Shown: piece after piece, positions 8,022-16,421 of the stretch | Layout: every line of letters begins with the position of its first letter | How positions within the stretch are numbered: the first letter of the stretch is position 1 | Source of the DNA: Streptosporangiaceae bacterium | Lineage (GTDB): Bacteria; Actinomycetota; Actinomycetes; Streptosporangiales; Streptosporangiaceae | Direction: 5' to 3' | Length of the DNA stretch: 41,820 nucleotides | Assembly (NCBI GenBank): GCA_019239975.1 | Contig: JAFAZE010000169.1 | Coordinates: 1-41,820 of the forward strand | Program-made: the position numbers and the translations under genes | Notes under the pieces: generated by a model | Told to the model about the DNA's origin: nothing | Seen by the model: only the letters and a program-made list of their open reading frames with translations | Database searches by the model: none

Positions 8022-8822
8022 TCACAGGCCTTGCTTGCTCAGCCAGGCCAGGCACGCGCCGGCGACCTCACGCCAGCCGTGGTCGATGGTCAGGGAGTGC
8101 CCGCGGTCGGGGAACTCCTCCAGGTCGGTGACGGCGGGGGAGTGCCGGTACTGCTTGACGGTGGACTTGGTGATCGCCTCGGGCACGGTGTGGTCACGGC
8201 CGCCCATGATCAGCAGCAGCGGCCCGCGCCCTTCGTTGCCGGTGTTGACCTTGTCCGGGGAATGCAGGGAGAAGTTCGCCGTCGCGGCCTCGAACAGCGG
8301 CTGGCCCGGGGCCGGGATCGTCCACCGTTCGTACAGCTCGCCGGATTCGGTTTCGCTGAGCGCGTTACCGAAGCTGTAACGGAACTGCTCGGCGGTGAGC
8401 GAGACCGCCTTGTGCTTGTTGGCCGGGTTCTTGAACACCGGCAGGGTCGAGCGCAGCGAGGACAGCGGCAGCGGGAGCACGCCCTTGATCTGCGCGGCGT
8501 CGATGCCGATCGCGGCCGCGCCGTAGTCCATGCCGAGGAGCTTCTCGGCGATCATGCCGCCGAAGGAGTGCCCGATCAGGACCGGCCGGGCGGGCAGCTC
8601 GTCGATGATGGCGGCGTAGTGACCGGTGACATCGTCGATGCCGTGGCCGGCGATGCTGTCCGGGTTGGCCCGCGCGGCCTCGACCGTGTCGGGGTCGCCG
8701 GGCCAGCCGGGCGCGACGGGTGCGTAGCCGGCCTGGCTGAACAGCTCCACCCACGGCGCCCACGAGGTGGCGTGCAGCCACAGGCCGTGGATGAAAACGA
8801 CGGGAGTTCCGGTGGTGTTCAT
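8022..8822 (-). CDS. Alpha/beta hydrolase
   Basis: 266 aa, cytoplasmic. The hydrolase fold opens with VVFIHGLWLHATSWAPW (oxyanion HG). The nucleophile elbow is GHSFGG near residue 104, the acid lies in MGGRDHTVP, and the catalytic histidine is in FPDRGHSLTID. Size and spacing fit small-molecule esterases/lactonases of the ABH family. ATG at 8822 is the first residue before the fold. It is the promoter-proximal gene of a pair with the SDR downstream. A lactone or ester hydrolase plus dehydrogenase makes a plausible degradative pair, but the substrate is not indicated. Confidence 0.88.
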   Translation of the reverse strand: MNTTGTPVVFIHGLWLHATSWAPWVELFSQAGYAPVAPGWPGDPDTVEAARANPDSIAGHGIDDVTGHYAAIIDELPARPVLIGHSFGGMIAEKLLGMDYGAAAIGIDAAQIKGVLPLPLSSLRSTLPVFKNPANKHKAVSLTAEQFRYSFGNALSETESGELYERWTIPAPGQPLFEAATANFSLHSPDKVNTGNEGRGPLLLIMGGRDHTVPEAITKSTVKQYRHSPAVTDLEEFPDRGHSLTIDHGWREVAGACLAWLSKQGL

Positions 8823-8948
8823 GTGCGATGCCCTCCATGGCGCGGTTTGCTGACATCGCCATCATGCCGGGCGGGACGGCCCGGCGCTTCAGTCACCTGA
8901 CTGACATGATGCCCAGTACCCGGCTGACGCATGGCCTGCCTTCCGGTC

Positions 8949-10250
8949 TCAGGTGCGTGGCTCGTCCGGATCGAGCGGGACGGACTCGGCGCTGATCACC
9001 CCGAACGATGTCGCCTCCGGCGGGGTGACCGCGTTCAGCGCCCAGTCCACCAGCACGCGCGTCCGGTTGCCGGACATCGCGATCAGGTGATAACCCCTGG
9101 TCACCGCGTTCGCGGGCGGTCCCGACAGCGGGACGTGCAGCGGGTTCGCCGCGGCGGCCAGGCCGCCGAGGTCGACCAGGAAGCCGAGGTCGCGGTGCTG
9201 GTAGGGCCCGGCCGTCCCGAAGCCGAGGGAGGCGGCGACGTTCCTGGCGACCTGCCGGCCCTGCCGCACGGCGTGCTGCGCGGTCATCCCGCACACCTGC
9301 CCGGGGCGGGTCAGGTCGGGCACCGCCGCGCAGTCCCCGCAGGCGTACATGTCCGGGATGCCGGGCACGGCCATGAACTCATCGACCACCAGCCGGCCCC
9401 GGCTGGTGGCCAGGTCCAGGCCGTCCACCAGCGGGTCGGCGCGGACCCCCACGCACCAGATCAAGGAGCGGGTCGGCACCTTCTCCCCGGTGGACAACTG
9501 CACGCAGTCGTCCAGGGCATGGGTGACCGACTGGCCGGTGCGGACGTCGACTCCGCGCCGCCGCAATACCCGGGCGGCGGTCTTCGACAGGTGCTCATCG
9601 AGCTCGGGCAGGAGCCGCGGGGCGGTATCCAGCAGCATCCACCGAATCCTCCGGCTGGCCAGGCGGGGCATCGTCCCGGCCAGCCGGGTGGTCAGCAGCT
9701 GGCCCTGGGCGGTGACCTCGGTGCCGGTGTAGCCCGCGCCGACCACGACGAACGTGCAGCGCGCCTGCCGCTCGGCGGCGTCGGTGGCCACAGCGGCCAG
9801 CTCGAGCTGCCGGGTGATGTGGTCCCGCAGGTAGATCGCCTCCGCGATGCTGCGGAACCCGTGCGCATAGTCCGCGACGCCCGGGATGGGCAGCAGCTTG
9901 TTCACGCTGCCCGCGGTCAGGATGAGCCGGTCATAGCCAACCTCGCCCGTGCCGCCTTCCGGGCTGGTCCAGCTCACCGTCTTCCGCCCGGGATCGACAT
10001 GGGACACCGTGCCGAGCACGAACCGGACGTTGCGCAGCCTGCCGGGCAGGGAGACGCAGATGTGCCGCGGCTCCACGAGCCCGCTTGCCACCTGCGGCAT
10101 CAACGGCAGGTACAGGAAGTAATCAGCCGAGTTGATCACCATGATCTCGGTCGGCGCGCCGGCCAGCCGGGACAGCGTCCGCGCGGCGTGGTAGCCGGCG
10201 AAGCCTGCCCCGACGATCACCACCCGGCGCCGTTGCGGTGAGTCCGCCAC
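8949..10250 (-). CDS. NAD(P)/FAD-dependent oxidoreductase, type II NADH dehydrogenase-like
   Basis: 433 aa. The N-terminal FAD Rossmann motif VVIVGAGFAGYHAAR starts about residue 10. A second NAD(P)H-binding Rossmann motif, VVVGAGYTGTEV, is mid-protein, and the C-terminal FAD contact is MYACGDCAAVPD. The family proline-rich LYLPLMPQVASG follows the first domain. NDH-2 enzymes pass electrons from NADH to membrane quinone without pumping protons and attach by C-terminal amphipathic helices (RVLVDWALNAV). GTG at 10250 is preferred over an upstream TTG because GGAGG lies 8 bases before it. A ferredoxin reductase-like role cannot be excluded. Confidence 0.87.
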   Translation of the reverse strand: MADSPQRRRVVIVGAGFAGYHAARTLSRLAGAPTEIMVINSADYFLYLPLMPQVASGLVEPRHICVSLPGRLRNVRFVLGTVSHVDPGRKTVSWTSPEGGTGEVGYDRLILTAGSVNKLLPIPGVADYAHGFRSIAEAIYLRDHITRQLELAAVATDAAERQARCTFVVVGAGYTGTEVTAQGQLLTTRLAGTMPRLASRRIRWMLLDTAPRLLPELDEHLSKTAARVLRRRGVDVRTGQSVTHALDDCVQLSTGEKVPTRSLIWCVGVRADPLVDGLDLATSRGRLVVDEFMAVPGIPDMYACGDCAAVPDLTRPGQVCGMTAQHAVRQGRQVARNVAASLGFGTAGPYQHRDLGFLVDLGGLAAAANPLHVPLSGPPANAVTRGYHLIAMSGNRTRVLVDWALNAVTPPEATSFGVISAESVPLDPDEPRT

Positions 10251-10318
10251 GTGGCTCGCCTCCAATGGTCGGTTATGCCTGGAACTCGCTGAGCCCGCCT
10301 GCCGGCGCGGGCCGGCCG

Positions 10319-11212
10319 TCAGCTGGTGCCGCGGGCCGCCTGGAGGATCACGTGGGCCACGGTGTGCGCGGCGGAGATCAGGGACAGATGCCCGGCGTTG
10401 ACGTCGGTGATGTGAGCGCCGGCCCGCCGGGCCATGAACAGCAGCTCGGCGCGCGGGATGACCTGGTCGGCGGTCCCGACGACGGCCCAGGAGGGGACGG
10501 TCGTCCAGGCGACCGGCCCGGACGGCTCGCCGGCCGCGCTGGCGGCCAGTGGCCGCTGCGTGGCCGCGAGTTCGGCGGCCTTGCCGGCGGACAGGCCGCT
10601 GGCGAAGCAGCCGGGGAACTTACCCGGCAGCAGGTACAGGTCGACATCCCCGGAGGGCCCGCCCGGGTAGGGCACTGTGCTGAACACATCGCCTGGTCTG
10701 CCGCCGATGCACGATCCGGTGTGGGCCGCCAGCAGCGTCTGGATGGACTCGCCCGGGGCGGGGATGAAGGCGTCCACGTACACCAGCGCCTTCACCTCGC
10801 CGTCACCGACCGCGGCGCCGGAGATGACCGCGCCGCCGTAAGAGTGGCCGGCCAGCACGACCGGCTTGCCCGCCAGGGCGGCGTTCTCGGTCAGGAAATC
10901 GTGCAGGTACGCCGCGTCGTACGCCAGGCCGCGCAGCGGGTTCGGCGGCGCGTACACGGTGAACCCCTCACGCTGCAGGATCGCGATGACCCGGTCCCAG
11001 CTGGAGGCGTCCGCCCACGCACCATGCTCCAGCACGATGACCGGCCTGGCACCTCCCTTCCAGCGGAAGGCGGCGCCCTGGCTCGTGGCGGCGCGGCTCG
11101 TGGCGGCCTGGCTCGTGGCGGTCAGCAGGGCCGCCATGGCCACCGCTGCGGACAGGGCGGCGGCGAAGATCAGGCTCAGCCGCGCGCGGCGCGAAGCCCA
11201 GGAAAAACTCAT
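10319..11212 (-). CDS. Secreted alpha/beta hydrolase (esterase-like)
   Basis: 297 aa with an N-terminal signal peptide: charged MSFSWASRRARL, hydrophobic core LIFAAALSAAVAMAALL, then Ala-rich cleavage candidates. The mature part holds IVLEHGAWADASSW (oxyanion HG), GHSYGG nucleophile elbow, VVGTADQVIP acid and NAGHLSL histidine. This is typical of the EstC-like alpha/beta hydrolases. A GGGAGC sits before ATG 11212. At the cleavage region a 15-bp DNA repeat occurs three times (11077-11121) and encodes ATSQA/ATSRA/ATSQG, probably a slippage-made extension. It is downstream of the chitinase gene but 435 bp away, so it probably has its own promoter. Confidence 0.87.
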   Translation of the reverse strand: MSFSWASRRARLSLIFAAALSAAVAMAALLTATSQAATSRAATSQGAAFRWKGGARPVIVLEHGAWADASSWDRVIAILQREGFTVYAPPNPLRGLAYDAAYLHDFLTENAALAGKPVVLAGHSYGGAVISGAAVGDGEVKALVYVDAFIPAPGESIQTLLAAHTGSCIGGRPGDVFSTVPYPGGPSGDVDLYLLPGKFPGCFASGLSAGKAAELAATQRPLAASAAGEPSGPVAWTTVPSWAVVGTADQVIPRAELLFMARRAGAHITDVNAGHLSLISAAHTVAHVILQAARGTS

Positions 11213-11400
11213 GGACAGCTCCCTTACCTTCCGACTGCACTTACAGTCTGGACGTTAAGCGCGGCCGTGGCCACGGCGCTGGGGTCGCCTGACTGCATCC
11301 CGTGCTGAAGGCGCAGCCAGGCCGCGCGGGGCCGGCGGCCGCTCGACGTTCCACCCGTACCCGGCAGCCCGCGGCCGGATGCCGGCTGCTGGCCGTGTCA

Positions 11401-11448
11401 CCACCGTCCGTTCGGTATGACAAAGATTTTTTACCGAACGAGCGGTGG
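11401..11448. promoter_or_regulatory. Long inverted repeat made of two TetR-type operator-like sites
   Basis: CCACCGTCCGTTCGGTA (11401-11417) and TACCGAACGAGCGGTGG (11432-11448) pair as 17-base arms with 15 matches around a 14-base AT-rich spacer. Each arm also contains a half-symmetric 14-mer of the form ACCGnnCGnnCGGT (or near it), like many TetR-family operators. It lies about 190 bp upstream of the secreted hydrolase. No T-run follows either arm, so a terminator is less likely than a double operator. No TetR gene is nearby. Confidence 0.5.
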
Positions 11449-11498
11449 CAGCTCTTGCACGGGTGCTGCGCACCGCTGGGGGCGCCGGGGCGCGTGCC

Positions 11499-11575
11499 CG
11501 CCGTGCTTGCCCGCCGTGCTCCCTTGCCGCCGTGCTGCCTTGGCGGCCGTGCTGCCTTGGCGGCCGTGCGGCCGG
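11499..11575. repeat. Imperfect tandem repeat of about 17 bp
   Basis: Units of the form GCCGTGCTGCCTTGGCG recur four to five times with decay toward both ends. The two central copies are nearly identical. It lies in non-coding DNA downstream of the chitinase gene. Confidence 0.5.
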
Positions 11576-11647
11576 GGCCGTAGCCCGTGGCCGCGCGGCC
11601 GGTTGCGTCCCGCGGGGCATCGGCGGTTCAGGCCGCGGCCGCCCCGG

Positions 11648-12871
11648 TCAGCAGGGTCCGTCGCTGTTCCAGGCGCCCGCGGGGCCGCCGGGCACCTCAT
11701 CGTAGTTCCACTGGTTCGCGGTCCAGTTGGCACCGTTGTAGGAGACCTGGTCGCCGGAGACGTACGCGGTGGCGTTGTTCCAGGGCGCCGCGCATGAGCC
11801 GGTGGTCGGGCTCGGCGTCGGCGTCGGGGGCGGGGTCGGGCCGCCGCCCCCGCCGCCGCTGGTGAAGGACTGGAACGCCTGGGTGAAGGCGCCGTTGCCC
11901 TGGCTGATGCCGCTGCAGGTGGATTCGGCCGTGGTCGTGCCCGGGCAGCCGCCGTTGTCGCGCCCCTCGGACCAGAAGGAGAGCAGCGCGATGCCCTGCT
12001 GCGCCGCGTACGACTCGACCGACGACGCGTCGGCCAGCGTGAAGATCTCACCGGGGGTGTCGTTCTGCCCGATCATCGGGGTGTTGCCGAGCATGGCGTA
12101 CGCGGCGGACGTGGAGATGCCGAACACGCTGGCGACCTGCCCGGCGGCGGCGTCGAGCGCCTGGTTCGCCGCGCTCCCCATCTCGGTGCCCGAGCTGCCG
12201 TAGTCCATCGTCATGATGTTGACGACGTTCGGGGTGAAGCCGTTGGCCGCCGCCGCGTCGAGCACGTTGAGGCCGTCCTGGGTCAGGCCGCTTGGCAGGA
12301 CGGGCAGGGTGTAGGAGATCGTGAGCTGGCTGCCGTTGGCGCTGGCCCACGAGCGGACCTGGGCGAGCGCCTGCGCGGTGAGGGTGTAGTCCGCCGAGTT
12401 GGTCTGCTCGTTCGACTCGATGTCGAAGTCGAGGTGGGTCACGCCCAGCGTGGTCACCACGGACTCGACCTGGGCCGCCATGGCACCCGGCGAGGAGCAG
12501 GTCGCGCCGAGGTCGGTGCCGTCGGTGTCGACGGTGTAGCCGCCGAACGAGATGCTCACGTCGCCGCCTTCGGCCTGCAGCGCGGAGATCTGCGACTGCC
12601 AGCCGGACTGGTTCGGCAGGGACCACTGGCAGCCCGAGCCGTCGACGAAGGCGAGCGTGAAATACCTGGTGCCGTAGTCGGCCGCGACGGTGGTGAGCGT
12701 GGTGTTGCTCAGGCCGGTGTCCACATAGGGCGCGAACACGTGCGCGGGCCAGGTGCTGGCCGCGGTGGCCGGCTGGGTGGCCAGCACCCCCAGTCCGGCG
12801 GCGGCCAGGCCGCCGGTGACCAGGAACGCGGCCGCGGAACACGAAATAGTCGAGCGTGCGGCTCGGGACAT
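11648..12871 (-). CDS. Secreted GH18 chitinase with C-terminal chitin-binding module
   Basis: 407 aa extracellular endo- or exochitinase. Residues 1 to about 38 form a signal peptide (MSRAARSTISCSAAAFLVTG, then LGVLATQPATAAS). The GH18 barrel follows; the catalytic DxDxE motif is THLDFDIES, with other barrel strands DVSISFGGY and MTMDY. A SGGGGGGPTPPPTPTPSPTT linker leads to a CBM5/12-type module of about 45 residues with APWNNATAYVSGDQVSYNG and aromatic residues for chitin contact. The start at 12871 is the only one that puts a charged n-region before the signal core. The promoter and palindrome upstream indicate repression until chitin-derived sugars appear. Confidence 0.93.
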   Translation of the reverse strand: MSRAARSTISCSAAAFLVTGGLAAAGLGVLATQPATAASTWPAHVFAPYVDTGLSNTTLTTVAADYGTRYFTLAFVDGSGCQWSLPNQSGWQSQISALQAEGGDVSISFGGYTVDTDGTDLGATCSSPGAMAAQVESVVTTLGVTHLDFDIESNEQTNSADYTLTAQALAQVRSWASANGSQLTISYTLPVLPSGLTQDGLNVLDAAAANGFTPNVVNIMTMDYGSSGTEMGSAANQALDAAAGQVASVFGISTSAAYAMLGNTPMIGQNDTPGEIFTLADASSVESYAAQQGIALLSFWSEGRDNGGCPGTTTAESTCSGISQGNGAFTQAFQSFTSGGGGGGPTPPPTPTPSPTTGSCAAPWNNATAYVSGDQVSYNGANWTANQWNYDEVPGGPAGAWNSDGPC

Positions 12872-12959
12872 AGCGGGTCCGCCTTTCGCTGGGGTGCCGC
12901 TCCGCCGGAACCAGGGGACGACCGCGCTGGCGTGTCGTCCCGCCCCGGCGATCGCGAGC

Positions 12960-12986
12960 ATTTAATAAGAAAGTTTCTTATTAAAT
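12960..12986. promoter_or_regulatory. 27-bp perfect palindrome, candidate repressor operator of the chitinase gene
   Basis: TTTAATAAGAAA (12961-12972), central G, then TTTCTTATTAAA (12974-12985), flanked by a matching A/T pair: 13-bp perfect arms. It is strikingly AT-rich for this genome. It lies at and just after the predicted transcription start of the chitinase gene and before its ATG. Sites with an AGAAAGTTTCT-like core occur upstream of sugar-polymer hydrolase genes in actinomycetes, often controlled by ROK or LacI-type repressors. The repressor is inferred, not visible. Confidence 0.7.
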
Positions 12987-12993
12987 TGAGGTT

Positions 12994-13022
12994 AATGTAA
13001 TGCGGGCGCCACTTTGTGTCAA
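12994..13022 (-). promoter_or_regulatory. Promoter of the chitinase gene
   Basis: On the minus strand: TTGACA (13022-13017), 17-bp spacer, TACATT (12999-12994). This predicts transcription starting near 12987, right at the palindrome edge, and a 5' leader of about 115 bases. Confidence 0.6.
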
Positions 13023-13077
13023 TACCGCTGCGCGAAAAGGCGCTGGCGTGTCCTCAGGGCGAGGCGAATTCGCCCGC

Positions 13078-15963
13078 TCAGCCGGCCGGCCCCGGCCACC
13101 AGGCCGCCAGCGCACTCCGTGAGGGCAGGCCCAGCTTGCGGTAGACACGCGCCAGGTGCGTGTCGACGGTGCGCGGGCTCAGCGAGAGCTGCTCCGCGAT
13201 GTCGCGGCTGCTTCGCCCGGTCGCCGCGAGCCGGGCTATCTCGCGTTCCCGGCTGGTGAGCGACGCCAGCGGATCCGCGCCCCGGGCGCGGGCCGGCCCG
13301 CCGGTCCCGAGCCGCTGCCTGACCGCCTCGGCCACGCCCGCGATCCTGACCGAGCCCACCGACCTGGCGACCGAAACCGCGTCGTCGGCCATGGTCATGG
13401 CGAGGCCGGCCTGACCGGACTCGACGGCGCTGTGCCCGCCCAGCGCCAGCGCCCAGGCCTGGCCCACCGCCAGGCCAGCGCCGCCCAGCAGTTCGGCCGC
13501 ATCCCGGTATGCGGCGACCGCCTCCTCGTGCCGGCCCGCCGCCGACAGCACATAGCCGCGGCTGCGGAGCGCGAAACCGCGCTGCCCGGGGAGGCCCAGC
13601 CTGCGCGACTCGGCGTCCGCGCGCATCGACGAATCGCGGGCGCTGCCCGCGTCGCCCGCCAGGACGAACGCCGCCGTGAGCATGTCGAGCGAGGTCGGCC
13701 GCATCGAGGGCTGGATGAGCGGCAGCCCGGCACCGCCGCCGGCCGTCGTCAGGACCTGCACGCAGCGCGCCGGGTCGCCGCTCGTCAGCAGCGCGACCGC
13801 GTGGAAGATGGCGGCGGTTCTCGTCCACCACACGCTTCCCGGCGGAATGATCGGGACAGCCTGTTCGGCGAGGTCGAGGGCGCGCTTGGCGCTGTCCGGA
13901 CCGCCGGACCAGGCCAGCGCGAAGGACCGCTGCCCGAGCGCGAGCCCGAGCACGTCCCGGCTGTCGATGTGCCGCGCGATCTCCTCCGCCTCCTCGGACA
14001 GCACGATCGCCCGGTCGAGAGGGCCCTGCCAGTTGGCCAGCTGGCACTGGCCGAGCAGAAGGTGCGGCAGCACGTGGTACTGGCCGCTGTTCCTGCTGAT
14101 GGACACCCCGCGGCGGAGGTGCCGGTCCGCGTCGGCGAACCGTTCGAGGAACAGCTCGGCCCAGCCCAGGATCGCCAGGCATTCCGGCTCGGCGGCGAGC
14201 TCGCTGTCGGACAGGGTGTCGGCCAGCGCCGCCGCCGCGTCCGCGGCGGCCGCCGACACGCCGGCGTTTCCCTCGTAGATCTCACCGAAACCGCTGGTCG
14301 CCAGCGTCCATGCCTCCCGGACCCGGTCGCCGCGGCGCCGGGCGCGCGCCGCCGCCGCGGCGAGCTCCTGCCTGGCGGCGGGGAAGTCGCCGGACAGCAG
14401 CGCGACCGCGCCGTATTCGATGGCGAGCGGGACGCTCTCGGCGGTCGCGGCCGCGCGCGGGCTGGCGAGCTCGGCCTCCAGCAGCGCGCGCGCCTCGGGA
14501 TACCTGGCCAGAAGGCGTTCCATGGTGGCGCAGAAGGCGACCGCCGCGACGCGCGGGCCGGGCGGGCGCAGCGGAACGAGGCGGAGGATCTCGTGCAGCA
14601 GGTCGCGGCTCTCGGCCAGCCGCCCGGCCACGCCGAGTGCCCTGGTGAGCAGCAGCAGGATCTCCAGCCGCTGCTGATCGTGCGCGGTGCCGGAGGGGAG
14701 GATACCGAGGGCCACGCGCAGCCACTGCGCGGCGGCGGCCGGGGCGGAGCTCATCGCGCCGTTCGCGGCCGCGAGCAGGATGGCGATGTCCGCGGGCACG
14801 TCGGCGCCGGGCGACGCGGCCACGTGATGGGCCAGTTCCGCGGCGGCCGCGCCGCGCCGCCTCAGCTCGGCGAGCGCGCGGCGGTGTGCCGCCGCCCGCC
14901 AGGCGGGATCGCAGTCCTGGTAGACGACGCGGCGCAGCACCGGGTGACGGAACTCCAGAGCGGCCGGCGATTCCGCGGGCCGCAGCACGTCCCTGCGGGT
15001 CAGGACGCCTACCGCGGACGCGACCTCGGCGCTGCTGAGCCCGGCGATCGCCGGCAGCGCGTCGATGCCGAACTGGTCGCCGGCGACCGCCCCCGCCGCC
15101 GCGACGATTGCCTGCTGCCGGGTGAGCGGGGCCAGTTCGGCCAGCAGCACGGCTTCCAGGCGGCCCGGCATCGCTCCCGCCGCGGTCGCGGTACCGGCCG
15201 CGGCCGCACCGGGAAACCCTGTCTTCCTGGCCGCGGTCGCCGCGAGCAGGTACAGCGGGTTCCCGCCGCTTTCGGCGCAGATCACCTGCCGCGTCGCCTC
15301 GTCCAGCTCATCGCCGGCTAGTTCGGCGGACTCGGCCGGGGCGAGCGGCCCGATCTCCAGCCTCGTCACCGTGCCGAGCTCGGCGCCGTGCGCGAGCGTG
15401 CCCGCCAGCCGGGCGTGGCTCTGCCGCCCGCGGTGCGCGAGCGCCAGCAGCAGCGGGGCGTCGGGAGGATGGCGGATCAGGTATTCGGCCAGCTCGATCG
15501 CTCCCTGGTCCGCCCAGTGCATGTCGTCGAGCAGCAGCAGCAGGCCGTCCCGTGCCCAGCCGGCCAGCAGGTCCCGGACGGCGCGGTAGACCCGGAACCG
15601 CTCCGCGCCCGAGCCGGGTGCCTCCTCCCCGGCGAAGACGGCCGCGAGCCGCCGCGCCGCGTCGCCGGCGTCGCCGGTCGCGGACCGGCGACAGCGGTCC
15701 GCGAGGGCGTCGACGAACACCTGGAAGGGCAGGTCACGCTCGAACTCGGTCGCGTTTCCCTTGAGCACCCCGAACCCGCGGCGCTCAGCCTCGGCCGCGA
15801 ACTCGAGAAGCAGCCGGGTCTTACCGATGCCGGGATCGCCGGTCAGCTCGAGTACCGCGCCCCGTCCCGCCGCCAGCTCGTCCAGCGCCCACCGCAGGGC
15901 ACGCATCTCACTGGCCCGGCCGACCAGGGGCGGCCGGGCCGGGCGCGGGTATGGAGCGCTCAT
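13078..15963 (-). CDS. LuxR-family transcriptional regulator with AAA ATPase domain (LAL type)
   Basis: 961 aa, the usual length for large ATP-binding LuxR regulators. The N-terminal AAA module begins PPLVGRASEMRALRWALDEL; Walker A is GDPGIGKTR (about residue 42) and Walker B LLLLLDDMHWADQG. A long helical TPR-like middle (about 390-890) is Ala/Arg-rich. The C-terminal LuxR HTH reads LTSREREIARLAATGRSSRD, then IAEQLSLSPRTVDTHLARVY. LALs are ATP- and ligand-responsive activators of carbon-use or secondary-metabolite genes; MalT is the founding type. The chitinase gene lies 206 bp downstream on the same strand but has its own promoter, so co-regulation is only a suggestion. Confidence 0.92.
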   Translation of the reverse strand: MSAPYPRPARPPLVGRASEMRALRWALDELAAGRGAVLELTGDPGIGKTRLLLEFAAEAERRGFGVLKGNATEFERDLPFQVFVDALADRCRRSATGDAGDAARRLAAVFAGEEAPGSGAERFRVYRAVRDLLAGWARDGLLLLLDDMHWADQGAIELAEYLIRHPPDAPLLLALAHRGRQSHARLAGTLAHGAELGTVTRLEIGPLAPAESAELAGDELDEATRQVICAESGGNPLYLLAATAARKTGFPGAAAAGTATAAGAMPGRLEAVLLAELAPLTRQQAIVAAAGAVAGDQFGIDALPAIAGLSSAEVASAVGVLTRRDVLRPAESPAALEFRHPVLRRVVYQDCDPAWRAAAHRRALAELRRRGAAAAELAHHVAASPGADVPADIAILLAAANGAMSSAPAAAAQWLRVALGILPSGTAHDQQRLEILLLLTRALGVAGRLAESRDLLHEILRLVPLRPPGPRVAAVAFCATMERLLARYPEARALLEAELASPRAAATAESVPLAIEYGAVALLSGDFPAARQELAAAAARARRRGDRVREAWTLATSGFGEIYEGNAGVSAAAADAAAALADTLSDSELAAEPECLAILGWAELFLERFADADRHLRRGVSISRNSGQYHVLPHLLLGQCQLANWQGPLDRAIVLSEEAEEIARHIDSRDVLGLALGQRSFALAWSGGPDSAKRALDLAEQAVPIIPPGSVWWTRTAAIFHAVALLTSGDPARCVQVLTTAGGGAGLPLIQPSMRPTSLDMLTAAFVLAGDAGSARDSSMRADAESRRLGLPGQRGFALRSRGYVLSAAGRHEEAVAAYRDAAELLGGAGLAVGQAWALALGGHSAVESGQAGLAMTMADDAVSVARSVGSVRIAGVAEAVRQRLGTGGPARARGADPLASLTSREREIARLAATGRSSRDIAEQLSLSPRTVDTHLARVYRKLGLPSRSALAAWWPGPAG

Positions 15964-16261
15964 GAAGGCAGCTTGTGTCCGATTCCCGGGAGGCAGGCAC
16001 GCTGAGCCAAAGATTATCGCCGCGCGGGCCAGGTTGCGTAGGGCAGTTACGTGATTTTACGGACGCCCGGCGGCGCCGGGCGGGACACAATCGGGTCGGG
16101 CTCACCCGTGACATCGCACCCGCCACGGGGGCCGGGTCGCGGTACAGGGCCGCGGCGCGGCTGCCACCGAACGTGAGACCGCGGGCGGCCGTCGCAGGTG
16201 CGGAGGGGAACCTGCGGCGGCCGTGCCGCTCCGTGTGTTCCGTGTCCGGTGTGCCGCGCCG

Positions 16262-16375
16262 TCTTTGCCTTCCCCTACGCCCCTTCCGCCCCTCCGGCCC
16301 CTCTCGCCTCTCCGATCACTCCCGTCCCGCCCCCGCCTTCTCCGCTCCTCCCGCCCCCTCCCGCCCTCCTCCCGG
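16262..16375. repeat. Polypyrimidine tract with G-quadruplex potential on the minus strand
   Basis: About 110 bases in which the plus strand is almost all C and T with scattered G. At 16350-16373 the minus strand reads five G-runs of three or more with loops of one to four bases, which meets the usual intramolecular G-quadruplex pattern. The composition is unlike the neighbouring mixed GC sequence. Confidence 0.6.
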
Positions 16376-16387
16376 CGCGGCAGGCGG

Positions 16388-16415
16388 TTGCCAACGACGA
16401 CGTGCCTGGTATACC
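16388..16415 (+). promoter_or_regulatory. Promoter of DUF3500 gene, probably giving a leaderless mRNA
   Basis: TTGCCA (16388-16393), 16-bp spacer, TATACC (16410-16415). Transcription would start about 7 bases later, on the A of the ATG at 16422. No Shine-Dalgarno precedes that ATG, which agrees with a leaderless transcript. Confidence 0.5.
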
Positions 16416-16421
16416 GGGGAC

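Larger units (their letters stand above)
11213..11647. other. 435-bp gene-free gap with inverted repeat and tandem repeat
   Basis: No convincing gene is seen on either strand. The gap holds the inverted repeat at 11401-11448 and the tandem repeat at about 11499-11575, both listed separately. It should also contain the promoter of the secreted hydrolase and the end of the chitinase transcript. Confidence 0.5.
15964..16421. other. 458-bp intergenic region with polypyrimidine/G-quadruplex tract
   Basis: No gene seen. It separates the LAL gene (leftward) from the DUF3500 gene (rightward). Near 16065-16085 is a small GC-rich hairpin (CCCGGCG/CGCCGGG). The right half is a strongly pyrimidine-rich tract, and the last 34 bases carry the DUF3500 promoter. 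Confidence 0.5.

Noticed and set aside
7384..8900. Plus-strand open frames opposite the SDR and hydrolase genes
   Set aside because: Arg/Gly-rich antisense shadows without recognisable motifs.
13156..15321. 721-aa plus-strand open frame opposite the LAL gene
   Set aside because: Its Arg/Gly/Ala composition is that of an antisense shadow in GC-rich DNA; the LAL frame has clear domains.
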